Shown here piece after piece: positions 5,626 to 14,440 of a DNA stretch of 35,241 bases. The notes under the pieces are model-generated. The model was given only the letters and a program-made list of their open reading frames with translations, was not told the origin of the DNA and did no database searches. A program made the translations under genes and the position numbers. Position 1 is the stretch's first letter. Each line of letters starts with the position of its first letter. The stretch is from CAYFMP01 sp964344215 (GTDB lineage: Bacteria > Pseudomonadota > Alphaproteobacteria > Rhodospirillales > Casp-alpha2), in contig CAYFMP010000035.1 of NCBI GenBank assembly GCA_964344215.1, positions 1 to 35,241 on the forward strand. The letters are read 5' to 3'.

Positions 5626-8544
5626 TTATCCTTCCGAACTCTGAGAAGCCATGGCAACGGTGGACGCGAGGCTCGAAACCAGAGCGTCGCGATCGAATTT
5701 GGCGACGTAATCGTTGAAGCCCGCGTCGCGGCCGCGTTGGAAATCGGATTCCGTGCTGTGCCCCGACAGGGCCACCAACGGTATATCCTTCCAGCGCGGG
5801 TCCTGGCGGACCTCGGCGGCGAATTCGAAGCCGTCCATACCGGGCATCTCGATGTCGCTGATGATGACGTCGAAGCTGATGCCGTTGTCACGGATCTTCA
5901 GCGCCTCGTCAGCGGAATCGGCGGTCGTCACTTCCCACCCGGCAACAGACAGGAGCGGCGTCAGCAGATTGCGGAAAAACGGGCTGTCATCGACCAGAAG
6001 CACCGTTTTCGACCCGCCGTCGCCGCGGAAGGCATCGGTCTCGGCCGAGCCGAACCAATCGGCGAACGCCTGCGTCAGGAAATACCCGGCATCGATCACA
6101 TCGGTCGCCTTGCCGGCGAGGACGGCGCTGCCGACCAACCCCGGGAGATCCGCCGAAAGCTCGATCTTTAAACGATCCTCGACGATATCGACGATCTCAT
6201 CGACGGCCAGCCCCATGGAACGGTCCTTGTCGGTGAACACGAGGACCGGCTGGCGGCCTTCCTTCTTGAACTCGTGGCCCGGATTGAACGGGATCAGCGG
6301 CATCAAGCTGCCCCGATACTGGACCATGACCTGGCCGTGCGAGGTCTCGGCCTCCGCCATGTCGATCTCTTCAAGGCGCGCGATCAACGCCAGCGGCACC
6401 GCTTTCAACTCGTCGGCGCCGGCCCTGAACACCAGCATCGACGTGCTATCGTCGGAGACGCCGACGGTTTCTTCCTCGGTTTCCTCGTGGGCATCGGATT
6501 CCAGCTGCCCGGCGGCGGCGGCGATGCCGTTGGGATCGAGGATCATGATGACGCTGCCATCGCCGAGGATGGTGTTGCCCGAATAGAACGAGATGTCGCG
6601 CAAGATCGGAGCCACCGGCTTGACGACGATTTCTTCGGTGTCGAAGACACGATCGACGATTATCCCGAACGTGTTGGTCCCGACCTGGGTGACGACGATG
6701 AACAGCTCGTCGCCGTTGTCGTTCTCCTTGTCGCCGACCTTGAGGAGCGAACGCAGGGAAATCAGCGGCAATAATCGGTTGCGGAGCCTGAGAACCGGCG
6801 AATCGTTGATCATCTCGATGGCGTTCTCGGAGTGTACCGAAGCCCGCACCAATTCCAATACGCTGATCTGCGGAATCGCGAAACGTTGCTCGGCGCACTC
6901 GACGATGAGGGCTGAAACGATGGCCAGCGTCAGCGGTATCTTGATGGTGAACGTCGAGCCCTTGCCCTCGATCGACTTGAGCTCGATATGGCCGCCGATT
7001 CTCTCGATGTTGGTGCGGACCACATCCATTCCGACGCCCCGGCCCGACACGCTGGTCACTTTCTCGGCGGTCGAAAAACCGGCCGCAAAGATATACTGGT
7101 GAATCTGCTGATCGGTCATGTCCTCGAGCTCGGCATCGGTGGCGAGGCCGTTTTCGAGGCACTTCTGGCGGATCCGGTCGGTATTGAGGCCGCGTCCGTC
7201 ATCGGAGATTTCGATGATGATGTGGCCGCCCTCATGGAACGCGTTCAGTTTGACCGTACCTTTTTCGGGCTTGCCGGCCTCGAGGCGCTGATCCGGCATT
7301 TCGAGGCCGTGGTCGGCCGAGTTGCGGACCATGTGCGTCAACGGGTCCTTGATCAATTCCAGCACCTGGCGGTCGAGTTCGGTCTCGGCGCCCAGCATCA
7401 CCAGTTCGATTTGCTTGCCCGATTCCACCGACAGGTCGCGCACGATCCGCGGCAATTTGGCCCAGGCGTTGCCGATCGGCTGCATACGGGTCTTCATGAC
7501 CCCTTCCTGCAAGTCCGAGGTGATATGGCTCAAACGCTGCAGCGGCACCGTAAACTCGCTGTCGTCCATGCCGCGAACCATCTGTAGCAGCGCATTGCGG
7601 GTCAGCACCAGTTCGCTGACCAGGGTCATCAGGTCTTCGAGAACGTCAACGTTGACGCGAATGCTCGACGCCGCCACAGAGGACTCCTTGGCGCCTTTGC
7701 CTTCATCCTTGGGAGCCGGTGCCGCCTTCTTCTTCGGAGCCGCCGGAACCTTGGCCTCGGCCGCCGGGGCCGGAGCCGGGGCCTCGCCGCCGGCATCGGC
7801 GACCCGTTCGGCTTCCATTTCGGCAGCCAGTTGTTCTGGCGTCGCCGCTTCGACGCCGGCCGCTTCCGCTTCCGCCACTTCGTCGAGAAGCTCCTGTGCG
7901 ACGGGGGCGCCGAAATCGTTCGACGGCGGTGGCGCGCCGTCGCCTTCGGCGGCTTCCTCGACGGCTGCCGCGGCCTTCATCTGCTCGTCGGTCGCCGCGA
8001 TGACGCCGGCGGCTTCGGCTTCGGCCACCTCGTCGAGAAGCTCCTGGGCGACCGGGGCGCCGAAATCGTTCGACGGCGGCTCCTCCGCATCGGCGGCTTC
8101 GGCGGCCGGTTCATCTGGCGCCGCCTGTTCCGCCGTCGGCGCGTCGGCGGCCGGGGCCGCAGCCGCGCCGCCTTCGGCCATGGCGTTGAGCTCGGCGATC
8201 AAGGCGCTGTCCTCGCCTTCCGGCTCCTCGCCGCTTTCCTCCAATTCGCCCAGCAGGTCGCGAACGCAGTCGATGCACTTGAGGATCAGGGTCACCGCCT
8301 CGGGCGTTACCGGCAGGACGCCGTCACGGAACTTGCCGAGTATGTTTTCTCCCGCATGAGCGACCGATTCGAGGCGAGGCAAGCCAAGGAACCCGCAGGT
8401 TCCCTTGATGGTGTGGACCAGTCGGAAGATGTTTCCGAGGATCTCCTGATCCTGCGGCTCCTGCTCGAACTTGACGAGTTCGACGTCGATGACCGCAAGA
8501 CTCTCGGACGTCTCGGTCAGAAATTCACTCAATAGGTCGTCCAT
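5626..8544 (-). CDS. cheA: Chemotaxis hybrid histidine kinase CheA with two CheW-like domains and a C-terminal receiver
   Basis: CheA autophosphorylates and passes phosphate to CheY and CheB. The 972-residue protein contains an Hpt domain (1-105) with phospho-His44 (LVHTIKGTCGF), a long acidic Ala/Glu linker (105-290), a dimerisation helix pair (about 290-350), an HATPase domain (N-box HMVRNSADHG 404-413; DDGRGL 448-453; GRGVGMD 501-507), a first CheW-like domain (about 540-680), a second, more divergent one (about 702-832) and a receiver (847-965, acceptor D897, Lys949). The second CheW-like part and the receiver are additions to the standard 650-residue enzyme. The linker carries a 26-residue segment twice (156-181, 206-231). 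GAGGAGAGGG lies just before ATG 8544, and a sigma70-like promoter lies about 130 bp upstream. Confidence 0.95.
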   Translation of the reverse strand: MDDLLSEFLTETSESLAVIDVELVKFEQEPQDQEILGNIFRLVHTIKGTCGFLGLPRLESVAHAGENILGKFRDGVLPVTPEAVTLILKCIDCVRDLLGELEESGEEPEGEDSALIAELNAMAEGGAAAAPAADAPTAEQAAPDEPAAEAADAEEPPSNDFGAPVAQELLDEVAEAEAAGVIAATDEQMKAAAAVEEAAEGDGAPPPSNDFGAPVAQELLDEVAEAEAAGVEAATPEQLAAEMEAERVADAGGEAPAPAPAAEAKVPAAPKKKAAPAPKDEGKGAKESSVAASSIRVNVDVLEDLMTLVSELVLTRNALLQMVRGMDDSEFTVPLQRLSHITSDLQEGVMKTRMQPIGNAWAKLPRIVRDLSVESGKQIELVMLGAETELDRQVLELIKDPLTHMVRNSADHGLEMPDQRLEAGKPEKGTVKLNAFHEGGHIIIEISDDGRGLNTDRIRQKCLENGLATDAELEDMTDQQIHQYIFAAGFSTAEKVTSVSGRGVGMDVVRTNIERIGGHIELKSIEGKGSTFTIKIPLTLAIVSALIVECAEQRFAIPQISVLELVRASVHSENAIEMINDSPVLRLRNRLLPLISLRSLLKVGDKENDNGDELFIVVTQVGTNTFGIIVDRVFDTEEIVVKPVAPILRDISFYSGNTILGDGSVIMILDPNGIAAAAGQLESDAHEETEEETVGVSDDSTSMLVFRAGADELKAVPLALIARLEEIDMAEAETSHGQVMVQYRGSLMPLIPFNPGHEFKKEGRQPVLVFTDKDRSMGLAVDEIVDIVEDRLKIELSADLPGLVGSAVLAGKATDVIDAGYFLTQAFADWFGSAETDAFRGDGGSKTVLLVDDSPFFRNLLTPLLSVAGWEVTTADSADEALKIRDNGISFDVIISDIEMPGMDGFEFAAEVRQDPRWKDIPLVALSGHSTESDFQRGRDAGFNDYVAKFDRDALVSSLASTVAMASQSSEG
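7852..8079 (-). repeat. 78-bp direct duplication inside the CheA linker
   Basis: The segments 7852-7929 and 8002-8079 are near-identical copies 150 bp apart. Each encodes the 26-residue peptide beginning PPSNDFGAPVAQELL. The differences are mostly synonymous, so the protein copy is better preserved than the DNA. Confidence 0.9.
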
Positions 8545-8649
8545 GACACCCTCTCCTCGGTGGAACCCCGTCCTCCGGCAGCCGTCGTTTCGGCCGCGCC
8601 GGCGGCGGTTTGCCGGCTACCCGGATAGCGTCCCCGCGACACCGTCAGC

Positions 8650-8679
8650 CTGCATAAAACTGCATACAATGGCATGATA
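8650..8679. repeat. Ten-base direct repeats at the cheA promoter
   Basis: CTGCATAAAA (8650-8659) and CTGCATACAA (8660-8669) are followed by the looser TGGCATGATA (8670-8679). The 10-bp pitch would put the copies on the same face of the helix. They overlap the predicted -10 region and start of the cheA transcript, so they could be an operator; no regulator is assigned. Confidence 0.4.
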
Positions 8680-8701
8680 TAAACTTTTGGGATGAAGTCA
8701 A
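8674..8701 (-). promoter_or_regulatory. Sigma70-like promoter for the cheA operon
   Basis: On the minus strand TTGACT (8701-8696) and TATCAT (8679-8674) are separated by 16 bp. Each box is one base off the sigma70 consensus. A transcript would begin near 8667 and have a leader of about 120 nt before the cheA ATG at 8544. Confidence 0.5.
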
Positions 8702-8814
8702 AACAAGAATGCGCTCTCGCCCCCTTTGTTCGGTTTCGAGCATAGGAAACGAATGTTACGCCTTGATGTCCGAATGTTTCGGCGGGCTTTCCTTTTATGA
8801 CCTTGCCGGAGCTG

Positions 8815-9447
8815 TCATTCGACGATGGTGGCGAACCGAACTTCGCAACCGTCGTCCGTTTCGACTTCGATCCGCCCCCCTGCCGCCGCCGCCAGACATT
8901 GGGCGAAGTAACCGTGTACGTTGCGTGCGTTCAGTTGGTCCGGGGTCACGCCGGCCGCCAGCGCCTGGGCCAGATCGTCGCGGAGCCGGGCGCCGTTTCC
9001 TCTTGCGGTGACGGCGATCCCGGTACCTTCGCTGAGTGCCGCCAGTTGGACGCCGATGGTGCCTCCCCCGGGCAGCGTTTCGCCGGCCATCAGGACGATG
9101 TTGAGGAGAACCCTGGCACAAGCGCCGGACAAACTGGAACCGTCGGCACTATCGCCGGTCCACTCGAGAGCGATCTTTCCGTCGTCCAGCCAGCCCTCGG
9201 CCAATGCCTTCACCTCGTCCTTTCCGATATCGGTCTGATCGCCGCCGCCAAAGCCGAACGCGACCCGGAAGAAGGCGAGACGCCTGGCGATCTGGGCAGC
9301 GCTTTTTTCGGTCAGGGCCAGCGCCCCGCCATCGTCCTCACCTTCCCCCATCAACTCGATTCCGGCGTTGACGGCGCCGGACACGCCAACCAGATCGTGA
9401 CAGATTCGGGAACAAAGCAGTTGACTGACCGCGAGATCGATCTGCAT
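8815..9447 (-). CDS. chpT: Histidine phosphotransferase ChpT
   Basis: ChpT relays phosphate from the hybrid kinase CckA to CtrA (and CpdR) in alphaproteobacteria. The 210-residue product begins MQIDLAVSQLLCSRICHDLVG, containing the HD motif with the phospho-accepting His typical of ChpT (LLCSRLCHDL). It continues as a degenerate GHKL-like domain, ending with a short strand-rich segment (GGRIEVETDDGCEVRFATIVE). The ATG at 9447 is chosen because the homologous region starts there; an open frame runs further upstream to 9687 but reads as non-coding. It is upstream of cheA in the same direction, separated by 270 bp. The link to ctrA at 2204 supports the assignment. Confidence 0.85.
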   Translation of the reverse strand: MQIDLAVSQLLCSRICHDLVGVSGAVNAGIELMGEGEDDGGALALTEKSAAQIARRLAFFRVAFGFGGGDQTDIGKDEVKALAEGWLDDGKIALEWTGDSADGSSLSGACARVLLNIVLMAGETLPGGGTIGVQLAALSEGTGIAVTARGNGARLRDDLAQALAAGVTPDQLNARNVHGYFAQCLAAAAGGRIEVETDDGCEVRFATIVE

Positions 9448-9674
9448 CGAAACAGCCCCTTTTTCTTGACCGCCACCGCTCAGCCGAGGCGGCGTTGACG
9501 CATTGTGAACGACAGGTGCCGAAACTAAGATAGCGAAAACCGCAGGAACTTCATAATTCGGGATATTCACGTCTTTGTCGGCTCGAAGCCTCGTGGTATA
9601 CATAATTCCAGACGGCGGTACGATGCCGCCAACGACATGACCGGCCGCTTGTGGCCATACGGAGCGTTTCAAGA

Positions 9675-11348
9675 ATGTCCGCAGCAACGTCCGCCGAGCC
9701 CCGGCGCGGAAGCGGTGCCTCGCCCTACTACCCGAAGGGCCGTCAGACCGATGAGCGAGCCTTAGCCGAGATTCGCGACTTGCTCGCCGACCGGACGCGG
9801 CGGCGCGATCTCTTGATCGAGCACCTGCACCTCATCCAGGACCGCTATAAGCATATTTCGACCGCCCACCTGACCGCCTTGGCCGAGGAAATGAAAATGG
9901 CGATGGCCGAGGTTTACGAAGTGGCGACCTTCTATCACCATTTCGACGTGATCGAGGACGGCGGAACGGCGCCGCCGCAACTGACCATCCGAGTCTGCGA
10001 CGGCATCACCTGCGAGCTGAAGGGAGCCGGTGACCTGATCCGAAGCCTTCGGGAGATCACCGGGGCCGAGGCGCGGGTCGTCACCGCACCCTGCGTCGGC
10101 GCCTGCAACAAAGCGCCGGTGGCGGTGGTCGGGCAACGCCAAATACACCAAGCCGACGCCGAATCGGTGGCGGCGGCGGCGACCAGCGGCGAAACCGAGC
10201 CTAGAGTTCCGGATTTCGTCGACCTCCAGGCTTACGAGGCGACCGGCGGCTACGAAATATGGAAAAGCTGTCGCGACGGCGAGCGCGAGCGCGACGACGT
10301 TATCGACGCCGTCGACGGATCCGGCCTGCGCGGTCTCGGCGGCGCCGGCTTTCCGACCGCCAAGAAATGGGCCTTCCTGAAGGACACTCCAAAACCGCGC
10401 CTCGTCGTCGTCAACGCCGACGAGGGCGAACCCGGCACCTTCAAGGACCGCTACTGCTTCGATACCGACCCGCACCGGGTCGTCGAGGGCACCTTGATCG
10501 CCGCCTGGGCGGTCGAGGCCGAAGCCGCCTACATCTACCTGCGCGACGAATACCCGGAAATTCGCGAATTACTGCTCGCGGAAATCGCCAAGATCGAGGC
10601 CGCGGGGTTGACCGGCGGCATAGAGTTGCACCTTCGGCGCGGCGCCGGCGCCTACATCTGCGGCGAGGAATCGGCCATGCTCGAGAGCATAGAGGGCAAG
10701 CGCGGACTGCCCCGCAACCGCCCGCCGTTCCCGGCTAAGGTCGGCCTGTTCGGCCGGCCGACCCTGATCAACAACGTCGAGACCGTGTTCTGGCTGCGCG
10801 ACATCGTCGACAACGGCGCCCAATGGTATCAAGACGAAGGACGGCCGCACTTCTACTCGGTGTCGGGACGGGTCCGCGAGCCCGGCGTCAAGCTGGCGCC
10901 GGCCACTGTCACGGCCAGGCAATTGGTCGAGGACTACGCCGGCGGCATGGAGGAAGGCCATACCTTCGCGGCCTACCTGCCGGGCGGTGCGTCGGGAGGC
11001 CTGCTGCCGGCCGCACACGCCGACGTGCCTCTCGATTTCGGTAGCCTCAACGAACTCGGCTGCTTCATCGGTTCCTCGGCGGTTGTAATCTTCTCCGATC
11101 GTGACGACATAAAATCCGTCTGCCGCAACCTGCTTCGGTTCTTCGAGGACGAGAGTTGCGGGCAGTGCACGCCGTGCCGGGTGGGATGCGAGAAGATGCT
11201 GGCGCTGATGGGCGAGCCGAAGTGGGACGAAGCACTGATCCGCGAGCTCAGCGAAACCATGCGCGACGCTTCGATTTGCGGCCTCGGCCAAGCCGCGCCC
11301 AATCCGGTCTTGAGCGCGCTCAGGTTTTTCCCCGGGGAAGTGAGATGA
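9675..11348 (+). CDS. NAD-dependent formate dehydrogenase, fused diaphorase subunit (FdsG-FdsB / NuoE-NuoF type)
   Basis: This subunit takes electrons from the catalytic subunit and reduces NAD through FMN. Its 557 residues join two domains that are separate genes in classic fdsGBA operons. Residues 1-170 are NuoE/FdsG-like with a [2Fe-2S] site (C108, C113, C140, C144; motifs RVCDGITCEL and PCVGACNKAP). Residues 190-557 are NuoF/FdsB-like, with the FMN/NADH motif GLRGLGGAGFPT (217-228), NADEGEPGTFKDR, and a [4Fe-4S] site CGQCTPC (495-501) plus C535 in SICGLGQ. The fused architecture and length match the beta subunit of Methylobacterium FDH1. ATG 9675 has GGAG ten bases upstream. Its stop overlaps the next start (ATGA at 11345-11348). 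Confidence 0.92.
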   Translation: MSAATSAEPRRGSGASPYYPKGRQTDERALAEIRDLLADRTRRRDLLIEHLHLIQDRYKHISTAHLTALAEEMKMAMAEVYEVATFYHHFDVIEDGGTAPPQLTIRVCDGITCELKGAGDLIRSLREITGAEARVVTAPCVGACNKAPVAVVGQRQIHQADAESVAAAATSGETEPRVPDFVDLQAYEATGGYEIWKSCRDGERERDDVIDAVDGSGLRGLGGAGFPTAKKWAFLKDTPKPRLVVVNADEGEPGTFKDRYCFDTDPHRVVEGTLIAAWAVEAEAAYIYLRDEYPEIRELLLAEIAKIEAAGLTGGIELHLRRGAGAYICGEESAMLESIEGKRGLPRNRPPFPAKVGLFGRPTLINNVETVFWLRDIVDNGAQWYQDEGRPHFYSVSGRVREPGVKLAPATVTARQLVEDYAGGMEEGHTFAAYLPGGASGGLLPAAHADVPLDFGSLNELGCFIGSSAVVIFSDRDDIKSVCRNLLRFFEDESCGQCTPCRVGCEKMLALMGEPKWDEALIRELSETMRDASICGLGQAAPNPVLSALRFFPGEVR

Positions 11349-14116
11349 GCGAAAACGTCATCTTCACGTTGGATGGCCGCGAGGTCGAGGCCGCTGCGGA
11401 CGAGACCATTTGGGAAGTCGCCAAGCGGATCGGAACGGTGATACCCCATCTCTGCCATCGCGACGCCCCCGGCTACCGGCCGGACGCCAATTGCCGGCTT
11501 TGTATGGTCGAAATCGAGGGCGAGCGGGTTCTGGCGCCGTCGTGCCGGCGCAAGCCCGAGCCGGGCATGGTCGTCGCCACCGCCAGCGAGCGTGCCGCCA
11601 AGGCCCGCAATATGGTGCTCGAGTTGCTGCTGGCCGACCAGCCGGGGCGCGACCGCGCGCACGATCCGGATTCTACGTTCTGGCGTTGGGTCGACGACGC
11701 CGGTCTCAAGGAAAGCCGGTTCCCGGCCCACGCCGCGATCATCGCCGATTCCAGCCATCCGGCCATGGCCGTCAACCTCGATGCCTGCATCCATTGCAAT
11801 CTCTGCGTCCGCGCCTGCCGCGAGGTTCAGGTCAACGACGTTATCGGCATGGCGCACCGAGGCGCCGGATCGCGGATCGTCTTCGACCTCGGCGACCCCA
11901 TGGGGCTGAGCACCTGCGTCGCCTGCGGCGAGTGCGTTCAGGCCTGCCCGACCGGCGCCCTGATGCCGGCCGCCGTGCTTGACGACGACGGCGTCCGCAT
12001 CGGCGCCCCCGACAAGCAGGTCGACAGCCTTTGCCCCTACTGCGGGGTCGGCTGTCAGATGACCTTCCATTTGAAGGACGGCGCCATTCAATACATCGAG
12101 GGCCGCGAAGGCCCGGCCAACGCCAACCGGCTTTGCGTCAAGGGCCGCTTCGGGTTCGACTACGTCACCCATCCGCACCGCCTGACCAAGCCGATGATCC
12201 GCAAGGACGGGATCGCCAAGGACAGCCGCGAAAAACTCGACCCCGCCAACCCGTGGAGCCATTTCCGCGAAGCCAGCTGGGAGGAGGCGTTGGATTTCGC
12301 GGCGGCCGGCCTGAAGGAGATCCGCGACCGCGACGGTCGCTACGCGCTGGCCGGGTTCGGCTCGGCCAAGGGCTCCAACGAAGAGGCTTTTCTGGTCCAG
12401 AAACTGGTGCGTCAGGGTTTCGGGTCAAACAATGTCGATCACTGCACGCGCCTGTGCCATGCCTCCAGCGTCGCCGCCCTCATGGAAGGCGTCAACTCCG
12501 GCGCCGTCACGGCGCCGTTCACGGCGGCCGCCGACGCCGACGTCATCATCGTCATCGGCGCTCGACCCGCTCAGAACCACCCGGTCGCCGCCACCTTCCT
12601 CAAGAACGCCGCCAAGCGTGGCGCCCAGCTGATCATCATCGATCCGCAGGGCCAGGGCCTGAGCCGCCATGCCGATCACATGATCCAGTTCAAGCCGGGC
12701 ACCGATGTGGCGCTGCTCAACGCAATGATCCACACCATCATCGAGGAAGGGCTAACCGACGAGCAGTTCATTCAGGGCTATACGGAAGGGTTCGAGGAGC
12801 TGGCCGAGAACGCGAAGGCGTTCGCACCGGAGAAAATGGCTGACGTCTGTGGAATCGACGCCGAGACCATCCGCACCATCGCGCGAACCTACGCCACTGC
12901 CGAGAAGTCGATCATTTTCTGGGGCATGGGAATTTCCCAGCACGTACACGGCACCGACAATGCCCGTTGCCTGATCGCGCTATCGATGATCACCGGGCAC
13001 GTCGGACGGCCCGGCACCGGCCTGCATCCGCTGCGCGGCCAGAACAACGTACAAGGGGCCTCGGACGCCGGCCTTATCCCGATCGTCTACCCGGACTACA
13101 AGTCAGTGGAACTGGACGAGATCCGCGAGACCTACGAGAAGTTGTGGGGAGTCGAACTGGACCGCAAGCGCGGCCTGACCGTGGTCGAGATCATGGACGC
13201 CATCCACGACGACGTCATCAAGGGCATGTACATCATGGGTGAGAATCCGGCCATGTCGGACCCGGACCTCGAGCACGCCCGCGACGGCCTCGCCAAACTC
13301 GAGCACTTGGTGATCCAGGACATCTTTCTGACCGAAACCGCCTTCCTGGCCGACGTCGTCCTGCCGGCCTCGGCGTTTCCCGAGAAGACCGGCACGTTTA
13401 CCAACACCAACCGCCAGGTCCAGTTGGCACGCCAGGTCCTGGAAATGCCGGGCGACGTCCGCCAGGACTGGTGGATCATCCAGGAGATCGCGCGGCGCAT
13501 CGGCCTCGACTGGAATTATACGGGACCGGCCGACGTCTTCGCCGAAATGGCGATCACCATGCAATCCCTGACCGGCATCACCTGGGAGCGGCTCGAACGC
13601 GAAGACGCCGTCACCTATCCGTGCGACGGCGTCGACCAACCCGGCCACGACATCATCTTCGGCGACGGATTTCCAACCGCGTCGGGGCGCGCCAAGCTGG
13701 TGCCGGCCGCCCTTTCGCCGCCGGACGAGTTACCCGACGACGAATACCCGGTCATTCTGAGCACGGGGCGTATGTTGGAGCATTGGCATACCGGCGCCAT
13801 GACCCGCCGGGCCAGCACTCTCGACGCCATCGAGCCGGAGCCGGTGGCCAGCCTCAATCCCTCACACCTGCGCGACCTGAATATCGCGCCCGGCGATACG
13901 GTGCGGGTGGAAAGCCGGCGCGGCGCCATCGAGTTGAAGGTGCGGGCCGACCGCAACGTTCCCGGCGGCATGGTGTTCATCCCGTTCTGCTTCACCGAGA
14001 GTCCGGCCAATGTTCTGACCAACCCGCAGCTCGATCCGTTCGGAAAGATACCCGAGTTCAAGTTCTGCGCGGTGCGCATCGAGGCGCTCGAACGGACCGC
14101 CGACGCCGCTGAATAG
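11345..14116 (+). CDS. NAD-dependent formate dehydrogenase catalytic (alpha) subunit, FdsA/Fdh1A type
   Basis: The 923-residue Mo/W-bis-MGD subunit oxidises formate to CO2 in the cytoplasm. In order it has a [2Fe-2S] ferredoxin domain (C37, C50, C53, C67), two [4Fe-4S] sites (CIHCNLCVRAC about 148-158; CVACGECVQAC about 191-201), a further [4Fe-4S] site beginning CPYCGVGC (C230, C233, C237, C264), and the molybdopterin oxidoreductase core. The metal ligand is cysteine, not selenocysteine: codon 371 is TGC, in NVDHCTRLCHASS. The His-Cys3 cluster seen in NuoG is not apparent, since the equivalent region (about 100-130) lacks cysteines. Length and partner fusion resemble the tungsten FDH1 of Methylobacterium, so W use is possible but inferred. 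No Tat signal is present, in keeping with a cytosolic enzyme. Confidence 0.93.
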   Translation: MSENVIFTLDGREVEAAADETIWEVAKRIGTVIPHLCHRDAPGYRPDANCRLCMVEIEGERVLAPSCRRKPEPGMVVATASERAAKARNMVLELLLADQPGRDRAHDPDSTFWRWVDDAGLKESRFPAHAAIIADSSHPAMAVNLDACIHCNLCVRACREVQVNDVIGMAHRGAGSRIVFDLGDPMGLSTCVACGECVQACPTGALMPAAVLDDDGVRIGAPDKQVDSLCPYCGVGCQMTFHLKDGAIQYIEGREGPANANRLCVKGRFGFDYVTHPHRLTKPMIRKDGIAKDSREKLDPANPWSHFREASWEEALDFAAAGLKEIRDRDGRYALAGFGSAKGSNEEAFLVQKLVRQGFGSNNVDHCTRLCHASSVAALMEGVNSGAVTAPFTAAADADVIIVIGARPAQNHPVAATFLKNAAKRGAQLIIIDPQGQGLSRHADHMIQFKPGTDVALLNAMIHTIIEEGLTDEQFIQGYTEGFEELAENAKAFAPEKMADVCGIDAETIRTIARTYATAEKSIIFWGMGISQHVHGTDNARCLIALSMITGHVGRPGTGLHPLRGQNNVQGASDAGLIPIVYPDYKSVELDEIRETYEKLWGVELDRKRGLTVVEIMDAIHDDVIKGMYIMGENPAMSDPDLEHARDGLAKLEHLVIQDIFLTETAFLADVVLPASAFPEKTGTFTNTNRQVQLARQVLEMPGDVRQDWWIIQEIARRIGLDWNYTGPADVFAEMAITMQSLTGITWERLEREDAVTYPCDGVDQPGHDIIFGDGFPTASGRAKLVPAALSPPDELPDDEYPVILSTGRMLEHWHTGAMTRRASTLDAIEPEPVASLNPSHLRDLNIAPGDTVRVESRRGAIELKVRADRNVPGGMVFIPFCFTESPANVLTNPQLDPFGKIPEFKFCAVRIEALERTADAAE

Positions 14117-14132
14117 GGTTTCTAGAACGTCG

Positions 14133-14255
14133 TTAGAGACGGGTGCTGGAGGTCGAGAACTGCTCCGCAGTGCTGATTTCGGAATTGTTGAGGACGGCGC
14201 CGGCGGCGATGGCGATGGCGATGGCGGCGATGGTGCCGATCCAGAACGATTTCAT
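14133..14255 (-). CDS. Small single-pass membrane protein, unknown function
   Basis: The 40-residue product begins MKSFWIGTIAAIAIAIAAGA, a clean transmembrane helix at about 5-22, followed by a polar tail ending FSTSSTRL. The ATG at 14255 is preferred over one at 14267 because GGAG lies five bases before it. It is convergent with the FDH catalytic gene, 16 bp from its stop. Short membrane proteins with this layout and a Ser/Thr-rich C-terminus occur in alphaproteobacteria, but I know of no assigned role. The good ribosome site and hydrophobic pattern make it a likely real gene. Confidence 0.6.
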   Translation of the reverse strand: MKSFWIGTIAAIAIAIAAGAVLNNSEISTAEQFSTSSTRL

Positions 14256-14440
14256 GCCTTCTCCCATGTGAGGTCCCTTTTCCCCTTGTCGACGTCTGTT
14301 GTCGAATTGGCACCATTTTAAGGAATTGCGGTCAACATTTGAAGCCCGGTCTCCGGGCATTGCCGGGTGACAGGGATGATCGCGAGGTCTATGCTGGGCG
14401 CCAAGCTAGCCGGCGTCGAAATCGGCAGCGGGGAGGATCC

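Noticed and set aside
9448..9687. N-terminal extension of ChpT to 9687
   Set aside because: The extra 80 residues look non-coding, and the family's conserved start and the better start site are at 9447.
12455..12457. Selenocysteine in either formate dehydrogenase
   Set aside because: The metal-ligand codons are TGC (12455-12457) and TGT (minus strand 19331-19329), both cysteine; no in-frame TGA interrupts either gene.
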